Part shown: positions 32,406 through 40,969 of the stretch, in pieces | Layout: each line of letters opens with the position of its first letter | Numbering within the stretch: the stretch's first letter is position 1 | Assembly: GCA_017992055.1 (NCBI GenBank) | Contig: JAGOPK010000002.1 | Location: forward strand, 372,001 to 436,000 | Direction of reading: 5' to 3' | Length of the DNA: 64,000 nt | Source: Burkholderiaceae bacterium | GTDB lineage: Bacteria > Pseudomonadota > Gammaproteobacteria > Burkholderiales > Burkholderiaceae_C | Notes under the pieces: generated by a model | Database searches by the model: none | Told to the model about the DNA's origin: nothing | The model's input: only the letters and a program-made list of their open reading frames with translations | Made by a program: the position numbers and the translations under genes

Positions 32406-34493
32406 TCAGCCCGGGGTCATGAAACGCTGGGCCAGCGCGCGCTGGGCGCTGGGGCCGTCGCTGCCCAGGCGCTGGTAGCTGCCGTCGCTGTGCTGGGCCC
32501 AGGCATCGCAGCGGTCGTGCAGATAAGGCACCAGGGCCTCGTCGATGACGCGCTGGCGCAGCGCCGCATCGTTGATCGGCCAGGCGGCCTCGACGCGGCG
32601 GAACATGTTGCGGCTCATCCAGTCGGCGCTGGACAGGTACAGCGCCTCGTCGGCCTCGGCCTCGCCCCAGCGGAAGTACAGCACCCGCGTGTGCTCCAGG
32701 AAGCGGCCGACGATGGAACGCACGCGGATGCGCTCGGACCAGCCCGGCACGCCCGGCGGCAGCATGCAGGCGCCACGCACGATCAGGTCGATCTGCGCGC
32801 CGGCCTGTCCCGCGGCCAGCAGGGCCTGGATCAGCTGCACGTCGGTCAGCGCATTGACCTTCACCACCACCCGCGCCGGCTGGCCGGCACGTGCGGCGGC
32901 GGCCACCTGCTCCAGGTGCTGCAGCATGCGCCGGTGCAGCGCAAACGGCGCCGTCAGCAGATGGCGTGGCGTGCGCACCTTGGTCAGGCTGGCCAGCTGG
33001 TGGAACACCGCATCGGCATCGGCGGTCAGGCCGGGGTCGGCGGTGAACAGGCCCAGGTCGGTGTACAGCCGCGCCGTCTTGGGGTTGTAGTTGCCGGTGG
33101 ACAAATGGGCATAGCGCCGCAGCAGCGGCTCGCGGCGGCGGCCGCTGGCCTCGCGCCGCGTCACCAGCAGCAGCTTGGCATGGGTCTTCAGGCCGACGAT
33201 GCCGTACACCACCTGGGCGCCCACGGCCTCCAGCCGCTCGGCCCAGTTGATGTTGGCCTCTTCGTCGAAGCGCGCCTTCAGCTCGACCACGACGGTGACT
33301 TCCTTGCCGCGCCGCGCCGCCTCGATCAGCAGTTCCATCAGCTCGCTCTGGCTGCCGGTGCGGTAGATGGTCTGCTTGATGGCCAGCACGTCCGGATCGG
33401 CCACCGCCTCGCGCAGGAACTGCAGCACCGGCTCGAAGCTCTCGAACGGATGGTGCAGCAGCACATCGCCCTGGGCGATGCGCGCCAGCATGGCCTCGCC
33501 GCGTGGCAGCCGGCGCTCGGGCCATGCGGGCTCCAGCGGCGCGAAGCGCAGGGCATCACCGTGGGCCTGGTCGATCAGCTGGTTCAGCCGCACCAGGTTG
33601 ACCGGGCCATTGACCCGGTACAGCGCGGCCTCGGGCAGATCGAACTGCTCCAGCAGCAAGCGCCACAGGTCCTCGGGGCAGCTGGCCACCACCTCCAGGC
33701 GGATGGCCAGGCCGAAGTGCCGGGTGGTCAGGCCGGTGCGCATGGCCTGGCGCAGGTTGACGGCCTCGACCTCGTCGATGTCGATGTCCGAATCGCGGGT
33801 GACGCGGAACTGCGAGAACGACTCCACCGGCCGGCCGCCGAACAGCGATTCCAGGTGGGCGCGGATCACGCTGGTCAGCAGCACAAAGCCCTGCCGGCCG
33901 GCCGGCATCAGCGCATCGGGCAGGCGGATCACCCGCGGCAGCACGCGTGGCACCTTGACGATGGCGATGGCGTTGTCGCGGCCGAAGGCATCGCGCCCGC
34001 CCAGGCGCACGATGAAGTTCAGGCTCTTGTTGGCGACCTGCGGAAACGGATGCGCCGTGTCCAGCCCCACCGGCAGCAGCAGCGGCCGCACCTGGGTCTC
34101 GAAGAAGCGCTGCACCCAGGCGCGCTGGGCCTCGTTGCGCTCGGCATGGTTGAGGATCACGATGCCCTGCTGGGCCAGCGCCGGCATGACCTCGTCATTG
34201 AGCACGCGGTACTGCTCGGCGATCAGGCCATGGGCGGCCTCGGTCACATCGTCCAGCGCCTCGCGCACCGGATGCTGGTCGCCGACCTGGCGCATGGCCT
34301 CCAGCGCATCGGCAAAGCGCACCTCGAAGAACTCGTCCAGGTTGGACGAGACGATGGTCACATAGCGCAGCCGCTCCAGCAGCGGCACGTCGTCACGCCT
34401 GGCCTGGGCCAGCACACGGCGGTTGAACTCCAGGATCGCGAGTTCGCGGTTGAGCAGCGCAGGCTGCGGCGCACGGCCGGTGTCAGTCGTCAT
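32406..34493 (-). CDS. ppk: Polyphosphate kinase 1
   Basis: This 695-residue enzyme polymerises the gamma-phosphate of ATP into polyphosphate. The N-terminus contains LLNRELAILEFNRRVL and SSNLDEFFEVR. The phosphorylated histidine is His438 in LKTHAKL, and the second active-site His463 lies in RYAHLSTGNYN. The gap between them is 6 residues longer than in E. coli, because of an Arg-rich insertion (GRRREPL). sixA follows in the same operon. Two TGACA repeats 21 bases apart lie upstream (34529-34554) and could be a diverged Pho box. Confidence 0.95.
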   Translation of the reverse strand: MTTDTGRAPQPALLNRELAILEFNRRVLAQARRDDVPLLERLRYVTIVSSNLDEFFEVRFADALEAMRQVGDQHPVREALDDVTEAAHGLIAEQYRVLNDEVMPALAQQGIVILNHAERNEAQRAWVQRFFETQVRPLLLPVGLDTAHPFPQVANKSLNFIVRLGGRDAFGRDNAIAIVKVPRVLPRVIRLPDALMPAGRQGFVLLTSVIRAHLESLFGGRPVESFSQFRVTRDSDIDIDEVEAVNLRQAMRTGLTTRHFGLAIRLEVVASCPEDLWRLLLEQFDLPEAALYRVNGPVNLVRLNQLIDQAHGDALRFAPLEPAWPERRLPRGEAMLARIAQGDVLLHHPFESFEPVLQFLREAVADPDVLAIKQTIYRTGSQSELMELLIEAARRGKEVTVVVELKARFDEEANINWAERLEAVGAQVVYGIVGLKTHAKLLLVTRREASGRRREPLLRRYAHLSTGNYNPKTARLYTDLGLFTADPGLTADADAVFHQLASLTKVRTPRHLLTAPFALHRRMLQHLEQVAAAARAGQPARVVVKVNALTDVQLIQALLAAGQAGAQIDLIVRGACMLPPGVPGWSERIRVRSIVGRFLEHTRVLYFRWGEAEADEALYLSSADWMSRNMFRRVEAAWPINDAALRQRVIDEALVPYLHDRCDAWAQHSDGSYQRLGSDGPSAQRALAQRFMTPG

Positions 34494-34570
34494 GCCCGGC
34501 AGTCTATGAACCTATTGCGACGGTTCCGTGACATGCGCCGGTTCAACTGTGACAGCGCAACGGCGCTGCG

Positions 34571-37360
34571 TCAGTGGGCCTGCTCCCAGTTCGGGCCCAC
34601 GCCCACCTCGGCCAGCAGCGGCACGCTCAGCTGGGCCACGCCAGCCATCAGGCGCGGAATGGCCTCGCGCGCCCAGGCCAGCTCGCCATCGGGCACCTCC
34701 AGCACCAGCTCGTCGTGCACCTGCATGACGATGGCGCTCTGGCGGCCCTCGGCGTCCAGCGCCGCCTGCACCGCGATCATCGCCAGCTTGATCAGGTCGG
34801 CCGCCGTGCCCTGCATCGGCGCATTGATGGCCTGGCGCTCGGCCGCCGCGCGCCGCGGGCCGTTGCCGCCCTTGATGTCGGGCAGCACGATGCGGCGGCC
34901 GAACAGTGTCTCCACATAACCCCGGTCGGCGGCGGCGGCGCGGGTCTCGTCCATGTAGCGCTTGACGCCGGCGAAGCGCGCGAAGTAACGGTCGATGTAG
35001 TCCTTGGCCGCCTTCTGCTCGATGCCCAGACTCTGCGCCAGGCCGAAGGCGCCCATGCCGTAGATCAGGCCGAAGTTGATGGTCTTGGCATAACGTCGCT
35101 GCTCGGACGTGACCGCCTCGACCGGCGTGTTGAAGACCTCGGCCGCGGTGGCGCGGTGCACGTCCAGGCCATCGGCGAAGGCCCGGGTCAGGCCCGGGTC
35201 GCCGCTGATGTGGGCCATGATGCGCAGCTCGATCTGCGAATAGTCGGCCGAGACGATGTGCTGGCCCGGCGGCGCGATGAAGGCCTCGCGCACGCGCCGG
35301 CCCTCGGGCGTGCGGATCGGGATGTTCTGCAGATTGGGGTCGTTGCTGGACAGCCGGCCGGTCACCGCCACCGCCTGGGCATAGGTGGTGTGCACGCGGC
35401 CGGTGGCCGGGTTGACCATCAACGGCAGCTTGTCGGTGTAGGTGCCCTTCAACTTGGCCAGGCTGCGGTGCTCGAGGATGCGCGCCGGCAGCGGGTAGTC
35501 GGCGGCCAGTTCCTGCAGCACCTCCTCGTCGGTGCTGGGCGCGCCGGTGGCGGTCTTCTTCTTCACCGGCAGGCCCAGCTTGCCGAACAGGATCTCGCCG
35601 ATCTGCTTGGGGCTGCCCATGTTGAAGGGCTGGTCGGCGATGTCGTAGGCCTCGCGCTCCAGCGCGATCATGCGCTCGGCCAGCTCGTGGCTCTGGCGCG
35701 CCAGCACGGCCGCGTCGATCAGCACGCCATGGCGCTCGATGCGCTGCAGGATGGCCGACACCGGCAGCTCGATGGCCTGGTACACATGTTTCATGCCCGG
35801 CAGCGCGGCCAGCTGCGGATACAGCACCTGGTGCACCTGCAGCGTCATCTCGCTGTCCTCGCCGCTGTAGGTGGTGGCGCGCTCCACGTCCACCTGCGAG
35901 AACGGGATCTGGTTGGCGCCCTTGCCGCACAGCTCTTCGTAGCTCAGGCCGCGCCGGCCCAGGTGGCGCTCGGCCAGCTTCTCCAGGCTGTGGCCCAGGT
36001 GGGCCTCGAACACATAGCTCTGCAGCAGCGTGTCATGGGCCCAGCCGCGCACCGTGATGCCATGGTTGGCCAGCACATGGCTGTCGTACTTGGTGTTCTG
36101 GCCGACCTTGGGCGCAGCGGCATCCTCCAGCCAGGGCCGCAACGCTTCCAGCACCTGGTCCAGCGGCAGCTGGTCGGGCGCGCCGGGGCCGTCGTGGGCC
36201 ACCGGCACATAGGCGGCCTCGCCCGGCTGCACCGCAAAGCTGATGCCGACGATGCGCGCGGCCATCGCATCCAGCGAGGTGGTCTCGGTGTCGAGCGCGG
36301 CCAGCGGCGCGGCGCGCAGCCGTGCCACCCAGGCCTGCAGCTGCTCGGCGGTGAGCACGGTCTCGTAGCGGCGCTCGGGCACCGGCGGCAGGCCGGCCTC
36401 ATTGACCGCGACACCGACCCCGACCCCGGCCGCGGCTGGCGCCGCCGCATCCGCCGGCGCAGCGCCGCCCAGCTCGGCCTCCAGCTCGCGCTTGAAGCTG
36501 CGCAAGCCGTAGCGCTGGTAGAAGTCCAGCAGGCCGGCGCCGTCCACCGGCTGCAGCGCCAGGCCCTCGATGCCGGGCCAGCCGGGCACATGGCCGGCCA
36601 GGTCGCAATCGGTCTTCACCGTCACCAGCTGGCGACCCATGGGCAGCCAGTCCAGGGCCTTGCGCAGGTTGTCGCCGGCCACGCCCTTGATGCTGGCGGC
36701 GGCGGCGATCACGCCGTCCAGCGAGCCATGCTCGGCCAGCCACTTCACCGCCGTCTTGGGCCCGACCTTGTCGACGCCGGGCACGTTGTCGACGGTATCG
36801 CCGATCAGGCTCAGGTAGTCGACGATGCGATCCGGCGGCACGCCGAACTTGGCCAGCACGCCGGCCTCGTCCAGGCGCTCGTTGCTCATGGTGTTGATCA
36901 GCTCAACCTGGGGCGTGACCAGCTGGGCCAGGTCCTTGTCGCCGGTGGAGACGATGACGCGGTGGCCGCCGGCCGCGCCCACGCGCGCCAGCGTGCCGAT
37001 GGCGTCGTCGGCCTCGATGCGTGGCACCTCGATCACCGGCCAGCCCAGCAGGCGCACCACCTCGTGGATGGGCGCGATCTGCTTGCGCAGGTCGTCGGGC
37101 ATGGGCGCGCGCTGGGCCTTGTACTCGGGATACCAGTCGTCGCGGAAGGTGGGCCCGGAGGCATCGAAGACACAGGCCGCATGGCCGCCCGGGCCGCTGC
37201 CCAGCACCTGCTCGCGCAGCCGCTTCATCATCGCAATGAAGCCGTGGATGGCGCCGGTGGGAAAACCGTCCTGCGAGCGCAGATCGGGCAGCGCATGGTA
37301 GGCACGATAGAGGTAGCTGGATCCATCGACCAGCAGCAGGATGGGGGAGTCGGCGCTCAT
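34571..37360 (-). CDS. polA: DNA polymerase I
   Basis: This 929-residue protein carries all three PolA domains. The 5'-3' exonuclease (1 to about 300) starts LLVDGSSYLYRAYHAL. The 3'-5' proofreading domain has Asp357-Thr-Glu359 with all later acidic residues, so proofreading looks active. The polymerase domain has motif A SADYSQIELR, motif B RYAKTINFGLIYGMGAFGL and motif C QVHDE with His882-Asp883. The domain boundary after about residue 320 includes an Ala-rich linker. The start MSADSPILLL at 37360 fits the family; the longer frame upstream does not. Confidence 0.97.
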   Translation of the reverse strand: MSADSPILLLVDGSSYLYRAYHALPDLRSQDGFPTGAIHGFIAMMKRLREQVLGSGPGGHAACVFDASGPTFRDDWYPEYKAQRAPMPDDLRKQIAPIHEVVRLLGWPVIEVPRIEADDAIGTLARVGAAGGHRVIVSTGDKDLAQLVTPQVELINTMSNERLDEAGVLAKFGVPPDRIVDYLSLIGDTVDNVPGVDKVGPKTAVKWLAEHGSLDGVIAAAASIKGVAGDNLRKALDWLPMGRQLVTVKTDCDLAGHVPGWPGIEGLALQPVDGAGLLDFYQRYGLRSFKRELEAELGGAAPADAAAPAAAGVGVGVAVNEAGLPPVPERRYETVLTAEQLQAWVARLRAAPLAALDTETTSLDAMAARIVGISFAVQPGEAAYVPVAHDGPGAPDQLPLDQVLEALRPWLEDAAAPKVGQNTKYDSHVLANHGITVRGWAHDTLLQSYVFEAHLGHSLEKLAERHLGRRGLSYEELCGKGANQIPFSQVDVERATTYSGEDSEMTLQVHQVLYPQLAALPGMKHVYQAIELPVSAILQRIERHGVLIDAAVLARQSHELAERMIALEREAYDIADQPFNMGSPKQIGEILFGKLGLPVKKKTATGAPSTDEEVLQELAADYPLPARILEHRSLAKLKGTYTDKLPLMVNPATGRVHTTYAQAVAVTGRLSSNDPNLQNIPIRTPEGRRVREAFIAPPGQHIVSADYSQIELRIMAHISGDPGLTRAFADGLDVHRATAAEVFNTPVEAVTSEQRRYAKTINFGLIYGMGAFGLAQSLGIEQKAAKDYIDRYFARFAGVKRYMDETRAAAADRGYVETLFGRRIVLPDIKGGNGPRRAAAERQAINAPMQGTAADLIKLAMIAVQAALDAEGRQSAIVMQVHDELVLEVPDGELAWAREAIPRLMAGVAQLSVPLLAEVGVGPNWEQAH

Positions 37361-37495
37361 GGCGCGATTGTGCGGGCTGCGCTGCCCGCACCCCCGCAGG
37401 CGCGGGGCGCGCGGCCGGCCCAACAAAGCAGCAACAGCGGCTTTGCACGGCCTCACCAGAGTTCACAGACCTCCACGCCGTTCACTGCAGTCCCG

Positions 37496-38458
37496 ATGAA
37501 TGCCATCCGCACCCTCCCCATCCCGCCCAGGCTGTGCCTGGCCCTGCTGTGGCCGCTGCTGAGCGCCCTGCCGGCCCAGGCCGTCGTCGACGGCCAGCTG
37601 GCCGCCGGCAGCAGCATGCAGGACACGCTGGCCGGCGTGGCCAGTCTGGTCATCGACGGCAGCGCCGGCTGCAGCGGCGCCTTGCTGGCCGGCGGCGGCT
37701 GGATCCTGACGGCCGCGCACTGCGTCACCGACGCCAACGGCCTGCTCGACGCGCAGACGGTGGCGGTGTCGCTGCTGGGCGGCATGCTCAGCGCCAGCGT
37801 ATCGGCCGAGGACATCCTGGTCTACGACGGCTGGACCGGCAGCGTGGGCCTGAACAACGACCTGGCCCTGCTGCGCCTGGACACGGCCCTCACCGGCGTC
37901 GCCGGCTACTCGATCTACGACGGCCAGGTCGGCGTCGGCAGCGAGGTGCTGATCGCCGGCTACGGCCTGGGCGGCAGCGGCAGCAGCGGCGCCAACAACA
38001 GCAGCGGCAGCTTCGGCACGCTGCGCTGGGGCTGGAACGAATACGACAGCCTCAACGGCAGCGGCGGCGCCGTGCTCTACGACTTCGACGATGGCACGCG
38101 CAGCCACAACGCGCTGGGCCGCAGCAGCAGCCTGGGCCTGGACGACGAAGCCAGCATCGCCGGTGGCGACTCGGGCGGCCCCAGCTTCGTCTGCGACGAC
38201 AGCGGCTGCAGCCTGGTCGGCGTGCACTCCTTCATCGGCCGGCTCGACCAGGGCGACATCGACGCCACGCTGAACGCCAGCTTCGGCGAGGTGGCCGGCG
38301 ACACCTTGCTGACCACCGCCGCGGTGCGCAGCTGGCTGGCGGCCCTGACCACGGTGAGCGCGGTGCCCGAGCCGGCGACGCTGGCGCTCTGGCTGGCCGG
38401 TCTGGCCTGGCTGGCCTGGCTGGCACGGCGCACGCCTAGAATCCGCCCATGTCCCTGA
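37496..38458 (+). CDS. Trypsin-like serine protease with PEP-CTERM signal
   Basis: This 320-residue exported protease has a signal peptide at 1-29 (cleavage after PAQA), then a chymotrypsin-fold domain with an intact triad: His75 in TAAHC, Asp122 in NNDLAL and Ser226 in GGDSGGP. The domain is rich in Ser and Gly between 155 and 220. The C-terminus has a PEP-CTERM sorting signal: VPEP at 290-293, a hydrophobic helix and an Arg pair at 311-312. Such proteins are handled by an exosortase, which is not encoded in this window. The gene sits between polA and the DUF2782-thrB unit and overlaps the next gene by 10 bases. Confidence 0.88.
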   Translation: MNAIRTLPIPPRLCLALLWPLLSALPAQAVVDGQLAAGSSMQDTLAGVASLVIDGSAGCSGALLAGGGWILTAAHCVTDANGLLDAQTVAVSLLGGMLSASVSAEDILVYDGWTGSVGLNNDLALLRLDTALTGVAGYSIYDGQVGVGSEVLIAGYGLGGSGSSGANNSSGSFGTLRWGWNEYDSLNGSGGAVLYDFDDGTRSHNALGRSSSLGLDDEASIAGGDSGGPSFVCDDSGCSLVGVHSFIGRLDQGDIDATLNASFGEVAGDTLLTTAAVRSWLAALTTVSAVPEPATLALWLAGLAWLAWLARRTPRIRPCP

Positions 38459-38736
38459 CCCGTCCCGCCCTCGTCCTGAGCCTGCCCCTGATCCTGGGCC
38501 TGCAGGCCTGCGCCCTGCCCGGCTTGCACAGCGAAGCCGCGGTGCAGCACCTGGTCAGCGAAGACGAGGCCGTGCGCATCACCGAGCTGCGCGTGCGTGG
38601 CCAGACCCAGCGCCTGACGGTGCAGCCCAAGCAGGGTGGCCCGGCCTACGAGATCCGCCCGGCCCCCGGTGGCCAGGATGCCTCGCAGTCCCGCGACGGT
38701 GCCGGCCAGCGCGTCTGGCAGCTGCTGAGTTTCTGA
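38449..38736 (+). CDS. DUF2782-like lipoprotein
   Basis: This 95-residue predicted lipoprotein has the signal peptide MSLTRPALVLSLPLILG and a lipobox LQAC with Cys near residue 21. The mature part, EDEAVRITELRVRGQTQRLT then VQPKQGGPAYEI and WQLLSF at the end, fits DUF2782, a small family often found beside polA and thrB. It has no known function. The ATG overlaps the end of the protease gene by 10 bases, and TAGAAT at 38437-38442 may be its own -10. thrB follows after 15 bases. Confidence 0.72.
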   Translation: MSLTRPALVLSLPLILGLQACALPGLHSEAAVQHLVSEDEAVRITELRVRGQTQRLTVQPKQGGPAYEIRPAPGGQDASQSRDGAGQRVWQLLSF

Positions 38737-38751
38737 CAGCCGGCCCCGGCC

Positions 38752-39723
38752 ATGGCGGTGTTCACCGAGGTCTCGGCCGACGCGGCCGATGCGCTGCTGC
38801 AGCGCCTGGGCGGCGGCCGGCTGCTCTCGCTGCAGCCGATCGCCGCCGGCATCGAGAACACCAACTACTTCGTCGACGGCGAGGACGGCCGGCAATGGGT
38901 GCTGACGCTGTTCGAGCGCCTGACGGCCGCCCAGCTGCCCTATTACCTGGGCCTGATGCAGCACCTGGCGCGTAAGGGCCTGCCGGTGCCCGAGCCGCAG
39001 GCCGACGGCGCCGGCCAGATCCTGCACCAGCTGGCCGGCAAGCCGGCGGCCCTGGTCAACCGCCTGCCGGGCCGGCATCAGCTGGCGCCTGACCTGCACC
39101 ACTGCGCCCAGCTCGGCCATCTGCTGGCGCGCATGCACCTGGCGGTGGCCGATTTCCCGCTGCGCCAGCCCAATCTGCGCGGCGCCGACTGGTGGGCCGC
39201 GACCACGCCGCGGGTGCTGCCCTTCCTGGACGGCGAGCGCCAGGCCCTGCTGAGCGAGGAGCTGGACTTCCAGCAGCAGCTGGCTGCGTCGCCGGCCGCG
39301 CAGGCCTTGCCGCGGGGCGCGGTGCATGCCGACCTGTTCCGCGACAACCTGCTGTTCGACGGCCTGCCCGGCCATGAGAAGCTCACCGGCGCCTTCGACT
39401 TCTATTTCGCCGGCGACGACAGCTTCGGCTACGACCTGGCCGTGTGCCTGAACGACTGGTGCCTGGACGGCGACGAGGCGGCGCTGGACGAGGCCCGCGC
39501 CCAGGCCCTGCTGCAGGCCTACGAGTCCGAGCGTCCGCTGCTGGCGCTGGAGCAGCGCCTGCTGCCGGCCCTGCTGCGCGCCGCGGCGCTGCGCTTCTGG
39601 CTGTCGCGCCTGGCCGACTGGCATCTGCCGCGCGACGCCAGCCTGCTGGCACCCAAGGACCCCGGCCATTTCGAGCGTGTGCTGCGCGCGCGCCGGGCCG
39701 CCCCCTGGCATCCGGCGCACTGA
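38752..39723 (+). CDS. thrB: Homoserine kinase (ThrB, APH-fold type)
   Basis: This 323-residue kinase phosphorylates homoserine in threonine synthesis. It is of the aminoglycoside-phosphotransferase fold found in Pseudomonas and Burkholderiales, not the GHMP fold of E. coli ThrB. The catalytic loop is HADLFRDN at 192-199 and the metal-binding Asp is Asp216 in GAFDFYF. The N-terminus MAVFTEVSADAADALL and GIENTNYFV match the family. It is in a unit with the DUF2782 gene upstream and a BPSS1780-type gene downstream, an arrangement I recall from related genomes. Confidence 0.93.
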   Translation: MAVFTEVSADAADALLQRLGGGRLLSLQPIAAGIENTNYFVDGEDGRQWVLTLFERLTAAQLPYYLGLMQHLARKGLPVPEPQADGAGQILHQLAGKPAALVNRLPGRHQLAPDLHHCAQLGHLLARMHLAVADFPLRQPNLRGADWWAATTPRVLPFLDGERQALLSEELDFQQQLAASPAAQALPRGAVHADLFRDNLLFDGLPGHEKLTGAFDFYFAGDDSFGYDLAVCLNDWCLDGDEAALDEARAQALLQAYESERPLLALEQRLLPALLRAAALRFWLSRLADWHLPRDASLLAPKDPGHFERVLRARRAAPWHPAH

Positions 39724-39751
39724 GCCGCGCCGTCTTCAAACACAGGTTTTC

Positions 39752-40582
39752 ATGGGACTCCGACTGCATCCGGTCGCCGCACGCCAGGGCTGGCAGTGGC
39801 TGCGCCAGGGCCTGGTGGCTTTTGCGCGCCGGCCGCTGGCCTTTGCCGGCCTGTTTGCCACCTTTCTGATGGCCGTGCTGCTGCTGGCCGTGCTGGTGCC
39901 GGTGGTCGGCGGCGCGCTGGGCCTGGGCCTGATGCCGATGCTGGGCCTGGGCTTCATGATCGCCACCGTCAGCGCGCGCCGCGACGGCCCGGTGCATGCG
40001 CTGCAGCTGGTGCAGGGCCTGCGCCATCCGGACCGCGCCCGCAAGCGTGCACAGTGGCTGCTGTGCGGCGCCTATCTGCTGGGCTCGGTGCTGGTCATCA
40101 CGCTGGCCGAATGGGTGGACGGCGGCACCCTGGTCGAGTTGCAGCGCCAGCTGGCCGAATCGCCGCCCGGCCAGCCCAATGCCGCGGTCGGCCAGCTGCT
40201 GGCCGATCCACGCTTCGTCAACGGCATGCTGGTGCGCCTGGGCCTGGGCGCCCTGCTGTCGGTGCCGTTCTGGCATGCCTCGGCCCTGGTGCACTGGGCC
40301 GGCCAAGGCGCCGGGCAGGCGCTGTTTTCCAGCAGCCTGGCGGTGTGGCGGGCGCGTGGCGCCTTTGTCGTCTACCTGGCGGGCTGGGCGCTGGCGGCGC
40401 TGGCCCTGGGCGCGGCCGTGACCCTGCTGGTGGCGCTGACCGGCGCCCAGGCCCTGCTGGGCTGGATGGCCCTGCCGCTGGGCCTGGCCTTCACCTCGGC
40501 CTTCTATGTCTCGGTGTGGTTCAGCTTTGCCGACAGTTTCGGCGTTCAGGAACGGGCCACGGGCCTGACAATCGAGGCATGA
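39752..40582 (+). CDS. BPSS1780-like membrane protein
   Basis: This 276-residue integral membrane protein has five or six predicted helices. The N-terminal VAARQGWQWLRQGLVAFARR before the first helix is typical of the BPSS1780 family, which has no known function. It follows thrB by 28 bases and overlaps the next lipoprotein gene (ATGA), so it is in the thrB operon. I see no catalytic motifs. Confidence 0.7.
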   Translation: MGLRLHPVAARQGWQWLRQGLVAFARRPLAFAGLFATFLMAVLLLAVLVPVVGGALGLGLMPMLGLGFMIATVSARRDGPVHALQLVQGLRHPDRARKRAQWLLCGAYLLGSVLVITLAEWVDGGTLVELQRQLAESPPGQPNAAVGQLLADPRFVNGMLVRLGLGALLSVPFWHASALVHWAGQGAGQALFSSSLAVWRARGAFVVYLAGWALAALALGAAVTLLVALTGAQALLGWMALPLGLAFTSAFYVSVWFSFADSFGVQERATGLTIEA

Positions 40583-40791
40583 ACCTGCCCCACCGCCCGC
40601 TCGCCGCACTGTGTCTGGCCCTGTCGTCGGTGGCACTGTCGGGTTGTGCCGTGGTCAGCGTGGCCGGGGCCGCCGCCGGCGCGGCCATCAGCGTCACCGG
40701 CGCGGTGGTCAGCACCACGGTCAAGGTGGGTGGCAAGGTGGTCGAGAAGACCATCGACGCGGTCACGCCCTCGTCCACGCCAGCGCCCTGA
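40579..40791 (+). CDS. Small lipoprotein, glycine-zipper-like
   Basis: This 70-residue predicted lipoprotein has a signal peptide ending in a lipobox LSGC (Cys near 23), then an Ala/Gly/Val-rich stretch (VAGAAAGAAISVTGAVVSTT) with regularly spaced small residues, and a short polar tail. The start overlaps the previous stop by 4 bases. A membrane-associated role is possible; no function is known. Confidence 0.7.
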   Translation: MNLPHRPLAALCLALSSVALSGCAVVSVAGAAAGAAISVTGAVVSTTVKVGGKVVEKTIDAVTPSSTPAP

Positions 40792-40969
40792 ACCGGCCGG
40801 CGGCGGCGCCGCTGTAACTTCGCCGCAACACCCGGCCTGTGCGGGCCGCCGCTGCGATAGCGCCGGTGCCTGGGCCCACCGCACAATCCCGGCCGAACCT
40901 CGCCCGTGCGTTTGCCGGCACGCCGCTTGCGTGCGCTGCGACCACCATCCACCCCGGGAGCCCCCAGCC

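Noticed and set aside
34574-37495. Open frame on the plus strand opposite polA, continuous with the PEP-CTERM protease frame
   Set aside because: polA is unmistakable on the other strand. The upstream part lacks any domain pattern, and the protease has its own ATG and signal peptide at 37496.
40792-40969. Riboswitch (cobalamin, TPP or purine) ahead of the TonB-dependent receptor
   Set aside because: None of the conserved core sequences of these riboswitches could be found. The gap is simply GC-rich.
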